A stretch of DNA of 45,130 nucleotides from an uncultured Lentisphaeria bacterium (GTDB taxonomy: Bacteria > Verrucomicrobiota > Lentisphaeria > Victivallales > Victivallaceae). The notes under the pieces are model-generated. The model was not told where the DNA came from. It saw nothing but the letters and a program-made list of their open reading frames with translations, and did no database searches. The stretch is from assembly GCA_903863035.1 (NCBI GenBank), contig CAIPAT010000226.1:1-45130 (forward strand). Direction: 5' to 3'. This document shows, piece by piece, positions 19,313 to 27,532 of the stretch; the stretch's first letter is position 1; each line of letters begins with the position of its first letter. The position numbers and the translations under genes were made by a program.

Positions 19313-20548
19313 TTAACTTTTTAACCTTACAGAGTATAACAGTTCATTTATCGGCAGCAGCCCCGCGCCTCGGACCAGGTCTTCATCACCGTATTGCGCA
19401 CTGAGAACATCAGTATGCAGGCCCCAGTTGTGCACCCCGTAATGTCCCATAATCCGGCGTACGATATCGATCGACACTTCAGGAATGTTCGCTGTCCACG
19501 GCGGCAGGAAAATCGCTTCCGGATTAAATACATAGGCCAGATTGATCACCGTTTTGCCGACATATTCAAAATATTCGCTCATCAGCTGCGCACATATCCG
19601 GTCTCCGTCTTTGATAGCACTCACAATCATCGGCAGCATGACCTTGCTGGTGTCACTGAACATATAATTCCTGACCATGGTATTGCCGTTGTCCGCGATG
19701 ATCTGTTCGATCCGGTCATTGGCTTTATAAAACGGCATGATCATGCCGACCGTGCCTTTCCGTCCGTCAGCATTCTGCTCTCCGTCTTCGCTGATCTGCA
19801 TCATCCCGACTTCACCGGCATTGCCCTGGTGGCCGCGATACAACGCGCCGTTAAGAAACATGCCCACCCCGTAACCATGATGAAAGTAAAGAAATGAAGA
19901 CATTGTTTTGGCCTTGCCCCATTTGTGCTCCATCATCGCCAGCAGATGCGGCAGATTGATGATAAAGCATTCTTTCCCGGTTTCCGCTTTGAAATAATCG
20001 CACAGTTTGAAGTCCCGGTTATGCTCAAATTGCGAGGAGGAAATTACCATGCCGTGTTCCGGTCTCATTATCCCGGTAAGTGAAATGCCGATCCCGGCGA
20101 CAGCGGTCAATTCAATGCATTGTTCTTTCAGCATTGTCTTGATTTGCTCTATGACGATGTCGCATTTCTGACGCCAGTCATCTCCCGAAAGATTGTGCAG
20201 TTCTTTTTCGCTTATTACTTCCGCTTTCGCGTTAAGCAGCGCTAGCCTGGCAAAAGTCACGTCATAAAAACTGATGCCGATACTGTAAAACAGATCTTTT
20301 TTCAAGTACATAGGCACCGGACGGCGGCCACGCTCGCTGCTGAGCACGGCTGTGCTTTCCTCCACCAGGCCGCCTTCAATCAGTTTGTCAACACAATTCG
20401 TCACGGTCACTTTGGTGATGTTCAGCTTCTGACCGATTTCTTTCCGGCTGATGCCGTCGCTTATCCAGATATTCTGCAATATCGACATCTGACGCTTGTT
20501 TTTACGCGCCCAGTCTTTATTCTTTAGTAAGCTGATATTTCCCACCAT
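19313..20548 (-). CDS. ROK-family transcriptional regulator
   Basis: 411 residues. The N-terminal winged helix-turn-helix (about 20-70: ISRKEIGQKLNITKVTVTN, then KLIEGGLVEE) is followed by a ROK/actin-like sugar-binding domain with AGIGISLTGIM and GHQGNAGEVGMM. The His of the GHxGxAGE motif is kept, but the CxCGxxGC zinc knuckle normally following it is absent. ROK regulators of the NagC/Mlc/XylR kind repress sugar genes until a sugar or phosphosugar binds. Position directly upstream of the GH20 gene suggests it controls that locus and itself. A near-perfect sigma-70 promoter with 12-bp direct repeats lies upstream (20581-20637). Confidence 0.85.
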   Translation of the reverse strand: MVGNISLLKNKDWARKNKRQMSILQNIWISDGISRKEIGQKLNITKVTVTNCVDKLIEGGLVEESTAVLSSERGRRPVPMYLKKDLFYSIGISFYDVTFARLALLNAKAEVISEKELHNLSGDDWRQKCDIVIEQIKTMLKEQCIELTAVAGIGISLTGIMRPEHGMVISSSQFEHNRDFKLCDYFKAETGKECFIINLPHLLAMMEHKWGKAKTMSSFLYFHHGYGVGMFLNGALYRGHQGNAGEVGMMQISEDGEQNADGRKGTVGMIMPFYKANDRIEQIIADNGNTMVRNYMFSDTSKVMLPMIVSAIKDGDRICAQLMSEYFEYVGKTVINLAYVFNPEAIFLPPWTANIPEVSIDIVRRIMGHYGVHNWGLHTDVLSAQYGDEDLVRGAGLLPINELLYSVRLKS

Positions 20549-20580
20549 CGATCTCCAGACAATAATTGATTGTATAGCAA

Positions 20581-20637
20581 TGATTATAACTTAAATCACA
20601 ACTATTGTCAATACATTTAATCAATAAATTATAACTA
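20581..20637. promoter_or_regulatory. Probable operator: three 12-bp direct repeats over the ROK promoter
   Basis: On the plus strand TGATTATAACTT (20581-20592) and AAATCACAACTA (20593-20604) are adjacent, and AAATTATAACTA follows at 20626-20637, 33 bp (about three helical turns) from the second. They cover the -10, the spacer and the region just upstream of the -35. This placement suits repression, most simply autoregulation by the ROK protein. Confidence 0.5.
20583..20611 (-). promoter_or_regulatory. Consensus sigma-70 promoter of the ROK gene
   Basis: On the minus strand TTGACA (20611-20606), a 17-bp spacer and TATAAT (20588-20583) match the consensus at every position. Transcription would start near 20576, giving a leader of about 28 nt before the ATG at 20548. 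Confidence 0.8.
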
Positions 20638-20742
20638 TTTTGATGATAAATATCAATAAACACTGTATTTAGTTAGATTTCTTTGCCTATTGTGCCGGGA
20701 GATATATCGTGCTTTTATATTATGGTTGCGGAGATATTAATG

Positions 20743-21636
20743 TCAGTTATTTTTAAAGCCCGTGAAATTTTGTGGACTGACGCCAAAGTGCTTGTGGAAT
20801 TTTTTGCTGAAATACAGCGGGTCATGAATGCCGACGGCCTCTGCGGCCTGTCGGACCAGTACTGATCCGGCAGCCAGCAGTTCCCCTGCTTTTTTCATTC
20901 GCACTTCGTTGATGTAGCGGTGCAGCGGAACTCCGGTATTTTTTTTGAACAGTGAATTCAGGTGTCCGGGCGAATAGTGGACTACTCCGGCCAGACTGTC
21001 CAGCGTAATGTCGTCCCAGTAATAATCTTCGATATGCCGCTTCAACTGCTCAATGACCTGCTGATGAAATTCCATAGTTTCCGACGGAAAGATCTCGGCA
21101 TTTTTAACGCAGAAATAAAGCGCTTCCATCAGCAGATAATGAAATCCGGCCTGTTCGGTAGCGGATGTTTCAAGTTCCGGGTTGACGGCGCTTTCCCATA
21201 ACTTCCGCGCCATAGGCGGATTCAAAGCCAGTCTTTTCGTCGAGGTCGAGTATCCGCGCAGCGGCGCATAGGCGGTTATATGGAAAAGAATGGTATGGGT
21301 CGTGATCGTGCACCACAGCAGTTTGTACGGTTTGTCCGAACTGGAAAAATGTTCGGTGTGATATGCGCCTGGCGCGAAAACTTTTACCTTGTCATCACTA
21401 TAAATGGTCCAGCTGCCGTTAATGCAAATCGCCGGTTCGCCTTCCATTCTGCTGATGAGTTCCATATGGGTATGCTGCTGCGAAGCGTAAAACGGTTGAC
21501 GGTACGGTTGACGGCTGACTGCCTCCGGCGGAATAACGCTGGATTTGCCGTAGAAGACGATTCCGCGCTGTGACAACATCAGCAGTAAATTGTTCAGACC
21601 GGCTATATTCATGATATGCGTTTTTTCCATATACAT
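20743..21636 (-). CDS. AraC-family transcriptional regulator
   Basis: 297 residues. The N-terminal half looks like an AraC cupin-type ligand domain (QQHTHMELISRMEGEPAIC, VKVFAPGAYHTEHF). The C-terminal 100 residues hold the two AraC helix-turn-helix motifs: ITLDSLAGVVHYSPGHLNSL and VRQAAEAVGIHDPLYFSKKF, ending GVSPQNFTGF. Sugar-responsive activators have this build. It is divergent from the aminotransferase gene at 21737 and shares promoter DNA with it, so it probably controls that set. A second in-frame ATG lies at codon 3. Confidence 0.88.
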   Translation of the reverse strand: MYMEKTHIMNIAGLNNLLLMLSQRGIVFYGKSSVIPPEAVSRQPYRQPFYASQQHTHMELISRMEGEPAICINGSWTIYSDDKVKVFAPGAYHTEHFSSSDKPYKLLWCTITTHTILFHITAYAPLRGYSTSTKRLALNPPMARKLWESAVNPELETSATEQAGFHYLLMEALYFCVKNAEIFPSETMEFHQQVIEQLKRHIEDYYWDDITLDSLAGVVHYSPGHLNSLFKKNTGVPLHRYINEVRMKKAGELLAAGSVLVRQAAEAVGIHDPLYFSKKFHKHFGVSPQNFTGFKNN

Positions 21637-21662
21637 TAATGGTTTATTACATGCTACAGGTA

Positions 21663-21691
21663 TTGATTATAGCACCAAAAGGCATTAAAAT
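21663..21691 (+). promoter_or_regulatory. Sigma-70 promoter of the aminotransferase set
   Basis: On the plus strand TTGATT (21663-21668), a 17-bp spacer and TAAAAT (21686-21691) give a start near 21698, about 39 nt before the ATG at 21737. GAAGGAG at 21722-21728 is a strong ribosome binding site. The same bases form the promoter in the other direction. Confidence 0.6.
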
Positions 21692-21694
21692 CAA
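21666..21694 (-). promoter_or_regulatory. Sigma-70 promoter of the AraC gene
   Basis: On the minus strand TTGATT (21694-21689), a 17-bp spacer and a perfect TATAAT (21671-21666) place a start near 21659, about 23 nt before the ATG at 21636. It overlaps almost completely with an opposing promoter. Confidence 0.65.
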
Positions 21695-21736
21695 ATTAAC
21701 GATAATTCTAAATTACATAACGAAGGAGCAATTGAA

Positions 21737-23014
21737 ATGAACGGAACCAGTAAACCTTATGTGAAATATTCCACTGACGAACTGATGGAATGTATTGACG
21801 TATTTAATGTAAGCGCGGAAGCACAGCAGAAAATCCGCCAATTGCTGGATGCTGAAAAAGAAGCCCCCAACGCCGGAAATTTCTTCCGCTACTACAACCC
21901 GAAAAGTAAAACCGCACAGTTTGAACAAATGGTTTGCGAAAAAACCGGAGCAAAATATGCGCTGGCGGTGAATTCCGGCACCAGCGCCCTGGTCGCCGCC
22001 CTGGTGGCGGCAGGCGTCGGCCCCGGCGATGAAGTAATTGTTCCAGCCTACACATTTTTTGCCAGCGCCTCGGCGGTGGTCGTGGCGAAAGCCGTCCCTG
22101 TGATTACCGATATAGACGAAACGCTCACGCTTGATCCGGCTGCCGTCGAAAAGAACATCACCCGGCGGACCAAGGCCATTCTGCCGGTCCACATGCTCGG
22201 TCTGCCGTCGAAAATGGATGAACTCCGCCGGATTGCCGCAAAGCATAATCTGAAAATTATCGAAGATACCGCCCAGGCGTTCGGCGGCAAGTACAAAGGT
22301 CAATATCTGGGAACTATCGGCGATCTCGGCTGCATCAGCCTGGATGCGTACAAGGTCATCGGGACAGGCGAGGGCGGTCTGGTGCTGACTAATGATGAAT
22401 GGCTGTATACCCGCGCCCAGAGTTACCATGACGCCGCCGCCTGCTGGCGTCCGGACCGTTACGCCAGAGAACGCAAAGCCGGAGAACTGTTCTGCGGCGA
22501 AAACTACCGGATGCCGGAACTGTGCGGCGCGGTTGGCATCGCCCAGCTCAAGAAGCTGGACTGGGTCAACGAACGCACCCGTGCCGTCTGGAAGCAGCTC
22601 CGTGCTGAAATTAAACTGCCGTCCTGCGCCAAGTTTGTCGAAGCCAACGATCCGGACGGCGTTTGCGGCTATACTCTGGGCATCCTGTTTGAAACCACCG
22701 AACAGGCGGTAAGCGCCATCAATGCTAAAATCGGACTGGGCGGACTGGCCGCCGGCGATACCAGAGGCGTCAGGGACTGGCACGTCTACTGGAACTGGGA
22801 ACAGATTCTCGAACAAAAGACTGCCACCGCGGAAGGTTGTCCGTTCAAATGTCCGCATATCGGCAAGCTGCCGGAATATTCCGTCGATATGTGCCCGACG
22901 ACCAAAAACATCATGCGCCGGCTGGCTACTATTGCCATCAGTCCGGCTTTCGATGCGGCATGGGGTTCCGCCACCGCCGCGAAAATTACCGGCGAACTTA
23001 ATAAATTATTCTGA
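21737..23014 (+). CDS. DegT/DnrJ/EryC1/StrS-family PLP aminotransferase
   Basis: 425 residues, normal length for the family. NSGTSALVAAL (about 79-89) binds the cofactor phosphate. Asp177 and Gln180 in IIEDTAQAFGG hold the PLP ring. Lys206 in SLDAYKVIGTGEGG is the Schiff-base lysine. The family transfers an amino group to keto-sugars or cyclitols for surface glycans, antibiotics or modified sugars. It is the first gene of a plus-strand set with an exported hydrolase 11 bp downstream. It might make an amino sugar, but no nucleotide-sugar enzyme lies nearby, so a catabolic or regulatory role is also possible. Confidence 0.88.
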   Translation: MNGTSKPYVKYSTDELMECIDVFNVSAEAQQKIRQLLDAEKEAPNAGNFFRYYNPKSKTAQFEQMVCEKTGAKYALAVNSGTSALVAALVAAGVGPGDEVIVPAYTFFASASAVVVAKAVPVITDIDETLTLDPAAVEKNITRRTKAILPVHMLGLPSKMDELRRIAAKHNLKIIEDTAQAFGGKYKGQYLGTIGDLGCISLDAYKVIGTGEGGLVLTNDEWLYTRAQSYHDAAACWRPDRYARERKAGELFCGENYRMPELCGAVGIAQLKKLDWVNERTRAVWKQLRAEIKLPSCAKFVEANDPDGVCGYTLGILFETTEQAVSAINAKIGLGGLAAGDTRGVRDWHVYWNWEQILEQKTATAEGCPFKCPHIGKLPEYSVDMCPTTKNIMRRLATIAISPAFDAAWGSATAAKITGELNKLF

Positions 23015-23025
23015 CAGGAGTAACA

Positions 23026-23823
23026 ATGAAACGCAATCTCGCCAAAATGACGCTTGCGTTGATTGCCGCCGCGGCGTTCCCGTGTCACGGCGCACTTACG
23101 CCGCCGCGTGATGTTGCCTTTAAAGCCGGAATCGACGGAACGGAGCAGTTCTACATGGAAATGCTGCCGGTCGATTTTGATCAGAGTAAAAATTATGATC
23201 TGATTATCGGATTGCATGGACATGGTTCCGACCGGAAACAGTTTGCGACGGATAAGCGTCCGGAATGTGCCTCGTTCAGGGAGTTTGCGGCAAAGCACGG
23301 GATGATTGCCGTAACGCCCGATTACCGGGCAAAGACTTCCTGGATGGGGCCGAAAGCCGAAGCTGATTTAGTACAGATCATCAATGAACTGAAAAGTAAA
23401 TACCGGATTAATAAAGTGTTTATTGCCGGCGGTTCCATGGGCGGTACGTCTGCGCTGACGTTTGCCGCGCTCCATCCCGAACTGATTGACGGCGTAACGT
23501 CCATGAACGGTCATGCCAACCATCTGGAATATGAGAATTTTCAGGACGCTATTGCCGAATCGTTCGGCGGTTCTAAATCAGAAATTCCGGAGGAATACAA
23601 AAGGCGCAGCGCCGAATACTGGCCGGAGAAATTAACCATGCCGACGGCATTCACGGTCAGCGGCAACGACACCTCGGTGCCGCCCGGCAGTACGCTCCGG
23701 CTGGCGGCAATGTTAAAGAAACTTAATCGGAAAGTAATGGTCATAAACCGGCCGCAGGGCGGCCATGCCACCAGTTTTGATGACGGCATGTCGGCAATGG
23801 AATTTATGTTCAAGGAAAGATAA
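23026..23823 (+). CDS. Exported alpha/beta hydrolase (esterase/peptidase-like)
   Basis: 265 residues with signal peptide MKRNLAKMTLALIAAAAFPCHG. The alpha/beta-hydrolase core shows LIIGLHGHGSD (oxyanion region), nucleophile Ser137 in AGGSMGG, Asp215 in VSGNDTSVPP and His247 in QGGHATS, a complete triad. The length and order resemble the feruloyl/acetyl-xylan esterase and prolyl-oligopeptidase-like groups. Likely task: removing ester groups from a glycan outside the cytoplasm. An AGGAG site lies just before the ATG, and the 11-bp gap to the aminotransferase gene indicates one transcript. Confidence 0.8.
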   Translation: MKRNLAKMTLALIAAAAFPCHGALTPPRDVAFKAGIDGTEQFYMEMLPVDFDQSKNYDLIIGLHGHGSDRKQFATDKRPECASFREFAAKHGMIAVTPDYRAKTSWMGPKAEADLVQIINELKSKYRINKVFIAGGSMGGTSALTFAALHPELIDGVTSMNGHANHLEYENFQDAIAESFGGSKSEIPEEYKRRSAEYWPEKLTMPTAFTVSGNDTSVPPGSTLRLAAMLKKLNRKVMVINRPQGGHATSFDDGMSAMEFMFKER

Positions 23824-23837
23824 AAGACAAAAGTAAA

Positions 23838-24018
23838 AATGGAAAAGCTTGTCCACTAATTACACAAATGAACACGAATGAATATTTTGCTGTGAGTTTG
23901 ATTTTGCGTCTCAAAATCAAACTCACAGCAAGTGCTTCTGTTTTATTAGTGCCAATTAGTGCCAATTAGTGCCATTCGTGGATAAAAAGTATTTCTCTAT
24001 GTTCCCGCGACTGCGGGA
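23838..24018. repeat. Repeat element with 20-bp perfect hairpin and ACGAATG-type flanks
   Basis: Centre: TTGCTGTGAGTTTGATTTTG (23887-23906), loop CGTCT, exact complement to 23931. The left flank (CCACTAATTACACAAATGAA, then CACGAATGAA) and the right flank (repeated TTAGTGCCAA, then CATTCGTGGA) are roughly inverted copies. The decamer ATTAGTGCCA recurs in tandem near 23945-23975. A small TCCCGC-GACT-GCGGGA palindrome closes the right side (24003-24018). It fills the 240-bp gap between the esterase and isomerase genes and may also end transcription. Confidence 0.7.
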
Positions 24019-24063
24019 TGTCTTTAAACTTAACACTTAACACGTAAACAGGAGATATTTATC

Positions 24064-24855
24064 ATGGTAAAAATTGATGCACTGGTCGATTTGTTTTTTA
24101 AGGATCTTCAGTGGGAACAACGGGTGGAAAAAATCGCGGAATGCGGCTGTCACTACATCGAAACCTGGGGTGGCGGCGATGCCGCACAGCTTCAGTCGCT
24201 GGCAACTGCCGGCAAACGTTGCGGGGTGGAGCTGGTCAGCATCGTGATGAACTTTGCGACCGCAAATGACATCGCCCCGATCCGCAAGGAAAATCTCAAA
24301 AACTTTATTGAACAGATGGACCGTTATTCCGATAACGCGCTTGCTGCCGGATGCAGGCAGGGCATTGTTACTGCTGGACAATCTGTTGGCGGCAGAAACT
24401 ATCAGGAACAGCGTGCCGCTCTGATTCTTGCGCTGCGCGAAGCCGGTGAGTTGATGGCAAAGAAAGGGTTTCAGCTTAATCTTGAAATGCTGAATACCGA
24501 AGTCGACCATCCCGGATATTTTCTCGACAGTCCGCAGGACGGAGTGGCAATCGTCAAGGAAGTCGGTCTGTCCAATGTCAAGGCGCTTTACGACATCTAT
24601 CACATGGGCATTATGACCGGCAATCTGTCCGTATTTATTGAACAGAATATCGGATGGATCGGCCACTTTCACTCCGCCGGGATTCCCGGACGGCATGAAC
24701 TGTTCAATGGCGAAACCAATTATCCGTTCCTCCTGAAAAAAATTGAAGAAGCCGGATATCAAGGCTGTTTCGGCCTGGAATATATGCCGCTGCTGCCGTG
24801 TCCGGAAACGCTGGTAAAAACTCTGGAATATCTATCTGGTAATTGCAAAAAATAA
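24064..24855 (+). CDS. TIM-barrel sugar isomerase/epimerase, Hyi-like
   Basis: 263 residues of the xylose-isomerase-like TIM barrel (AP endonuclease 2) superfamily. CGCHYIETWGG is the first metal-side strand. NLEMLNTEVDHPGYFL, LYDIYHMGIM, IGHFHSAGIPGRHEL and FGLEYMPL supply the Glu, Asp, His and Glu ligands, in the order and with the GRHE motif typical of hydroxypyruvate isomerase-like proteins. The length fits that group. The substrate may be hydroxypyruvate, a keto-sugar or a cyclitol. Start chosen at the ATG after AGGAG at 24050-24054. It is on the same strand as the aminotransferase and esterase genes but separated by a repeat element. Confidence 0.85.
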   Translation: MVKIDALVDLFFKDLQWEQRVEKIAECGCHYIETWGGGDAAQLQSLATAGKRCGVELVSIVMNFATANDIAPIRKENLKNFIEQMDRYSDNALAAGCRQGIVTAGQSVGGRNYQEQRAALILALREAGELMAKKGFQLNLEMLNTEVDHPGYFLDSPQDGVAIVKEVGLSNVKALYDIYHMGIMTGNLSVFIEQNIGWIGHFHSAGIPGRHELFNGETNYPFLLKKIEEAGYQGCFGLEYMPLLPCPETLVKTLEYLSGNCKK

Positions 24856-24874
24856 TTTGCCGGGATAAGTTTAC

Positions 24875-25207
24875 CGTATAGGAATTTATATTTTAACAGG
24901 GGCGCAGGCAAAGTAGGACAGTTTCGCCGAAACTGTCTCAATCCGGCTGGTTCGGCGACTCCGCCATACAAAATGCGGCTTCACCATGGAGAGCATGAAG
25001 TTGGGAACCAAGGATAACATGTTCACCACGAAAGGCACGAAACTCACGAAAGTAATACAGAAAATGAAGAAATAAGAAAATACAAGTCAGCGGATAATCG
25101 CGTGTAGCGCAAATATCCGCTGACTCAAGTTTTTGCTTTTTCTCGTGTCTTTTCGTGCTTTTCGTGCTTTTCATGGTAGAAATGGTTGTTCTCCGTGTGG
25201 TAAAAAA
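24875..25207 (+). repeat. Composite palindromic repeat A
   Basis: The 413-bp gap between the isomerase and amidohydrolase genes is mostly this element. In order: an end sequence CGTATAGGAATTT then ATATTTTAACAGGG (24875-24901); hairpin GACAGTTTC-GCC-GAAACTGTC (24917-24937); a tandem of CACGAAA words (from about 25025); hairpin with 12-bp arms AGTCAGCGGATA (25085-25096) and TATCCGCTGACT (25114-25125); then the complementary words TTTTCGTGC repeated and CTCCGTGTGG. The end sequence recurs with one mismatch in element C. Short open frames across it look spurious. Confidence 0.75.
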
Positions 25208-25268
25208 TGGCTGTTAAAGTCCCGGCGAAACCGGGTTCATCTACAGCACTAATTAGAGGTAAAAAACT

Positions 25269-26885
25269 ATGGATACTACATCACTGTTTAACGTTAATGG
25301 TTTGATCGGGCGCGGCGCTTATGAAGAAGCGGAGTTTCCGGCCGCCGCATCTTTTGTCAAGCATTTGGATTATCTGGGTATTGACCGTTCACTGGTGACC
25401 CATGTGGAAGCCAGAGATCTGAATCCAACCTGGGGCAATCGCCGTCTGCTTAAAGAAATTGCCGAATCCGGCTGTGCCGAACGGCTGATTCCAGCCTTTG
25501 CCGTTTCGCCGTCATGCTACTACGAAAAAGGCGTGCTGGACTTTTTGAAAGCAAATTTCAGTTCCGGCAAAGTGCGGGCCATTCGTATTTTTCCGGAGGT
25601 ATCCAGATTCCCTGTACTTCAACTGGAGCGGATTTTCGCCGAACTGGCAAAGTATGAGCCGGTGGTGGTCTGGGATTGCCGAACTGGATCGGATAACGAC
25701 ATCCGCGATTTCGGTACGCTTGCGGATAAGTTCCCGAAAATGTCTTTTGTCTTTGCCCAGAAAATGTGGGGTGGATTCGGCAGTTTGATCGACTCCATGT
25801 GGCGGCATAAAAATATTTACGTTGATATTTCCTGGCTCCATATGCGCGATACCGCCAATTTGATAATTGATGAATTCGGCGCTGAACGGCTCTTGTTCGG
25901 TATCGGCTACAAGGCGCATTACGGCGCGGCAGTCGCGGCGCTGGCGCATTACCAGATACCGGATAAGCAGCGTGAGCTGATTGCCCATGGCAATATCGAG
26001 CGTCTGCTTAAACTCAAACCGCTTAAAAAGAAACTGTCAGATGCTCCGGAGTTATTGCAGCATAAACCGCTGTGGCAGACCTGCCGGAACGGCCTGCCGC
26101 TGCAGGGCGTAAGGGTTATCGACGCGCACGGTCACACTGGCCCGACGCATCGCGGCTGGTACATCCGCGATATCGAATTCCCTGAATATGCCGACATCAT
26201 GGTTGCCTGGATGGACCGTCTTGGTATTGAAAAAACTGTGATCTCCGCCGAAACAGCCCTTTTCGGCGATGCTGTCGAAGGCAATCACTATGCCGAAAAA
26301 CAATTGATGAAGTATTCAAAACGAATTGTCGGCTATCTGTCGTTCAATCCGTTGTATGCAAAAGAACTGACGGCGGAACTGGACGGTTTTTTCAAACGCG
26401 GATTTTTTATCGGGTTCAAAATCCTGGCGGCCTATTGGCGGATACCGGTCATGGACAGCAGATATGAAGTTGTCTGGAAATATGCCGACAAGCATCGCCT
26501 GCCAATTCTGCTGCATACATGGGACGATTCATACAACTCCCCGGCCATGCTCAAGGATATCGTCAAAAAATATCCCAACGCAAATTTTCTGCTGGGTCAT
26601 TCCGGCGGCGGTACTCGCGGACGTTTAGAGGCGGAGGAACTGGCGCTGGCCAATCCCAACGTCTATCTGGAATTCTGCGGCAGTTTCTGTACGCCAAGAC
26701 CGTTTGAGGAATCCATGAAAATCATCGGCAATGACCGTGTTATGTTCGGTTCGGACACCGGCGCGCACGATCAGGCATGGGAGCTGGGGCGTTATCTCTC
26801 CATGCCGGTTCCTGACAAGCAGTTGATTCCAGGCCTCGGCGAAAACTTCATCAAAGTGCTTAAAAAAGCAAAAAAAATAAAATGA
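25269..26885 (+). CDS. Double amidohydrolase-2 domain protein, N-terminal domain degenerate
   Basis: 538 residues made of two metal-hydrolase barrels of the amidohydrolase-2 type. The second (from about 283) keeps the usual ligands: DAHGH, LLHTWD, LGHSGG and FGSDTG. The first (1-260) has the same layout, with LGIDRSLVTHVE and a late FGIGYKAHYG, but no HxH motif and no Asp in the final motif, so it is probably a scaffold or pseudo-enzyme half. The family hydrolyses or decarboxylates small ring compounds and acids; the substrate is unknown. An AGAGGT site lies before the ATG at 25269. Repeat element A lies upstream and a 1-kb repeat cluster downstream, so it may be transcribed alone. Confidence 0.8.
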   Translation: MDTTSLFNVNGLIGRGAYEEAEFPAAASFVKHLDYLGIDRSLVTHVEARDLNPTWGNRRLLKEIAESGCAERLIPAFAVSPSCYYEKGVLDFLKANFSSGKVRAIRIFPEVSRFPVLQLERIFAELAKYEPVVVWDCRTGSDNDIRDFGTLADKFPKMSFVFAQKMWGGFGSLIDSMWRHKNIYVDISWLHMRDTANLIIDEFGAERLLFGIGYKAHYGAAVAALAHYQIPDKQRELIAHGNIERLLKLKPLKKKLSDAPELLQHKPLWQTCRNGLPLQGVRVIDAHGHTGPTHRGWYIRDIEFPEYADIMVAWMDRLGIEKTVISAETALFGDAVEGNHYAEKQLMKYSKRIVGYLSFNPLYAKELTAELDGFFKRGFFIGFKILAAYWRIPVMDSRYEVVWKYADKHRLPILLHTWDDSYNSPAMLKDIVKKYPNANFLLGHSGGGTRGRLEAEELALANPNVYLEFCGSFCTPRPFEESMKIIGNDRVMFGSDTGAHDQAWELGRYLSMPVPDKQLIPGLGENFIKVLKKAKKIK

Positions 26886-27289
26886 TTGCAACGTTTCTCC
26901 CGGGAGCGCCAACCGCCTGACCGGCATTGTTTTAACAGGGATGGACAGGATATGCAGGATAAGAATACTGTCTCACCATGAAGTGCATGAAGATGCATGA
27001 AGGAAAACCTGGGAGCGCCGGTCGTCTGACCGGCGTTAGGGATTTCGCCTTTGGCGACCAACGCCTCGCCGTTGGATCACGCCCGGCGGTGGCGAGTAAA
27101 TGGAAACAATTTTTTGTTTGCAGTCCCGTGACCGCGGGACGGACAGTTCCGGGTTCCCACTCGCGACCCTCCTCCCGAACTTTTTTTGACGGAATAGTAG
27201 TACGAAACTCACTAAAATCCCAAAATCCAGCTTCACATCGCGGGAGAGTGAAATTTCCCCCGGGATCGCCTGACCGGCTTTATGGATTT

Positions 27290-27453
27290 CGGGTAGGGTC
27301 GGCCGTCCCGGCAGACCGTTTTTGTTTTAACAGGGATATGCAGGATATACAGGATTCGGGTAGGGTCGGCCGTCCCGGCAGACCGTTTTTGTTTTAACAG
27401 GGATATGCAGGATATACAGGATTCGGGTAGGGTCGGCCGTCCCGGCAGACCGT
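27290..27453. repeat. 67-bp tandem repeat, 2.4 copies
   Basis: The unit begins CGGGTAGGGTCGGCCGTCCC at 27290, 27357 and 27424. The first two copies are identical through 67 bp, and the third stops after 30 bp. The unit ends with TTTTAACAGGGATATGCAGG and a second CAGGAT, words shared with the ends of elements A and C. Confidence 0.9.
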
Positions 27454-27532
27454 AATTGAAGTTGAAACCAAGGAATACATGTTTAATCCCGCGACTGCGG
27501 GAAGCTCACGGAGGACACGGAGGTAAAAACCT

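Noticed and set aside
21713-22858. 381-codon minus-strand open frame opposite the aminotransferase gene
   Set aside because: The plus-strand frame has the full aminotransferase motif set; the opposite frame is a codon-bias shadow with no recognisable domain.
25021-25174. Short minus-strand open frames rich in TKSTKRHEKK-like strings over the repeat elements
   Set aside because: They arise from translated CACGAAA words, lack ribosome binding sites, and the same strings appear wherever the repeats occur.
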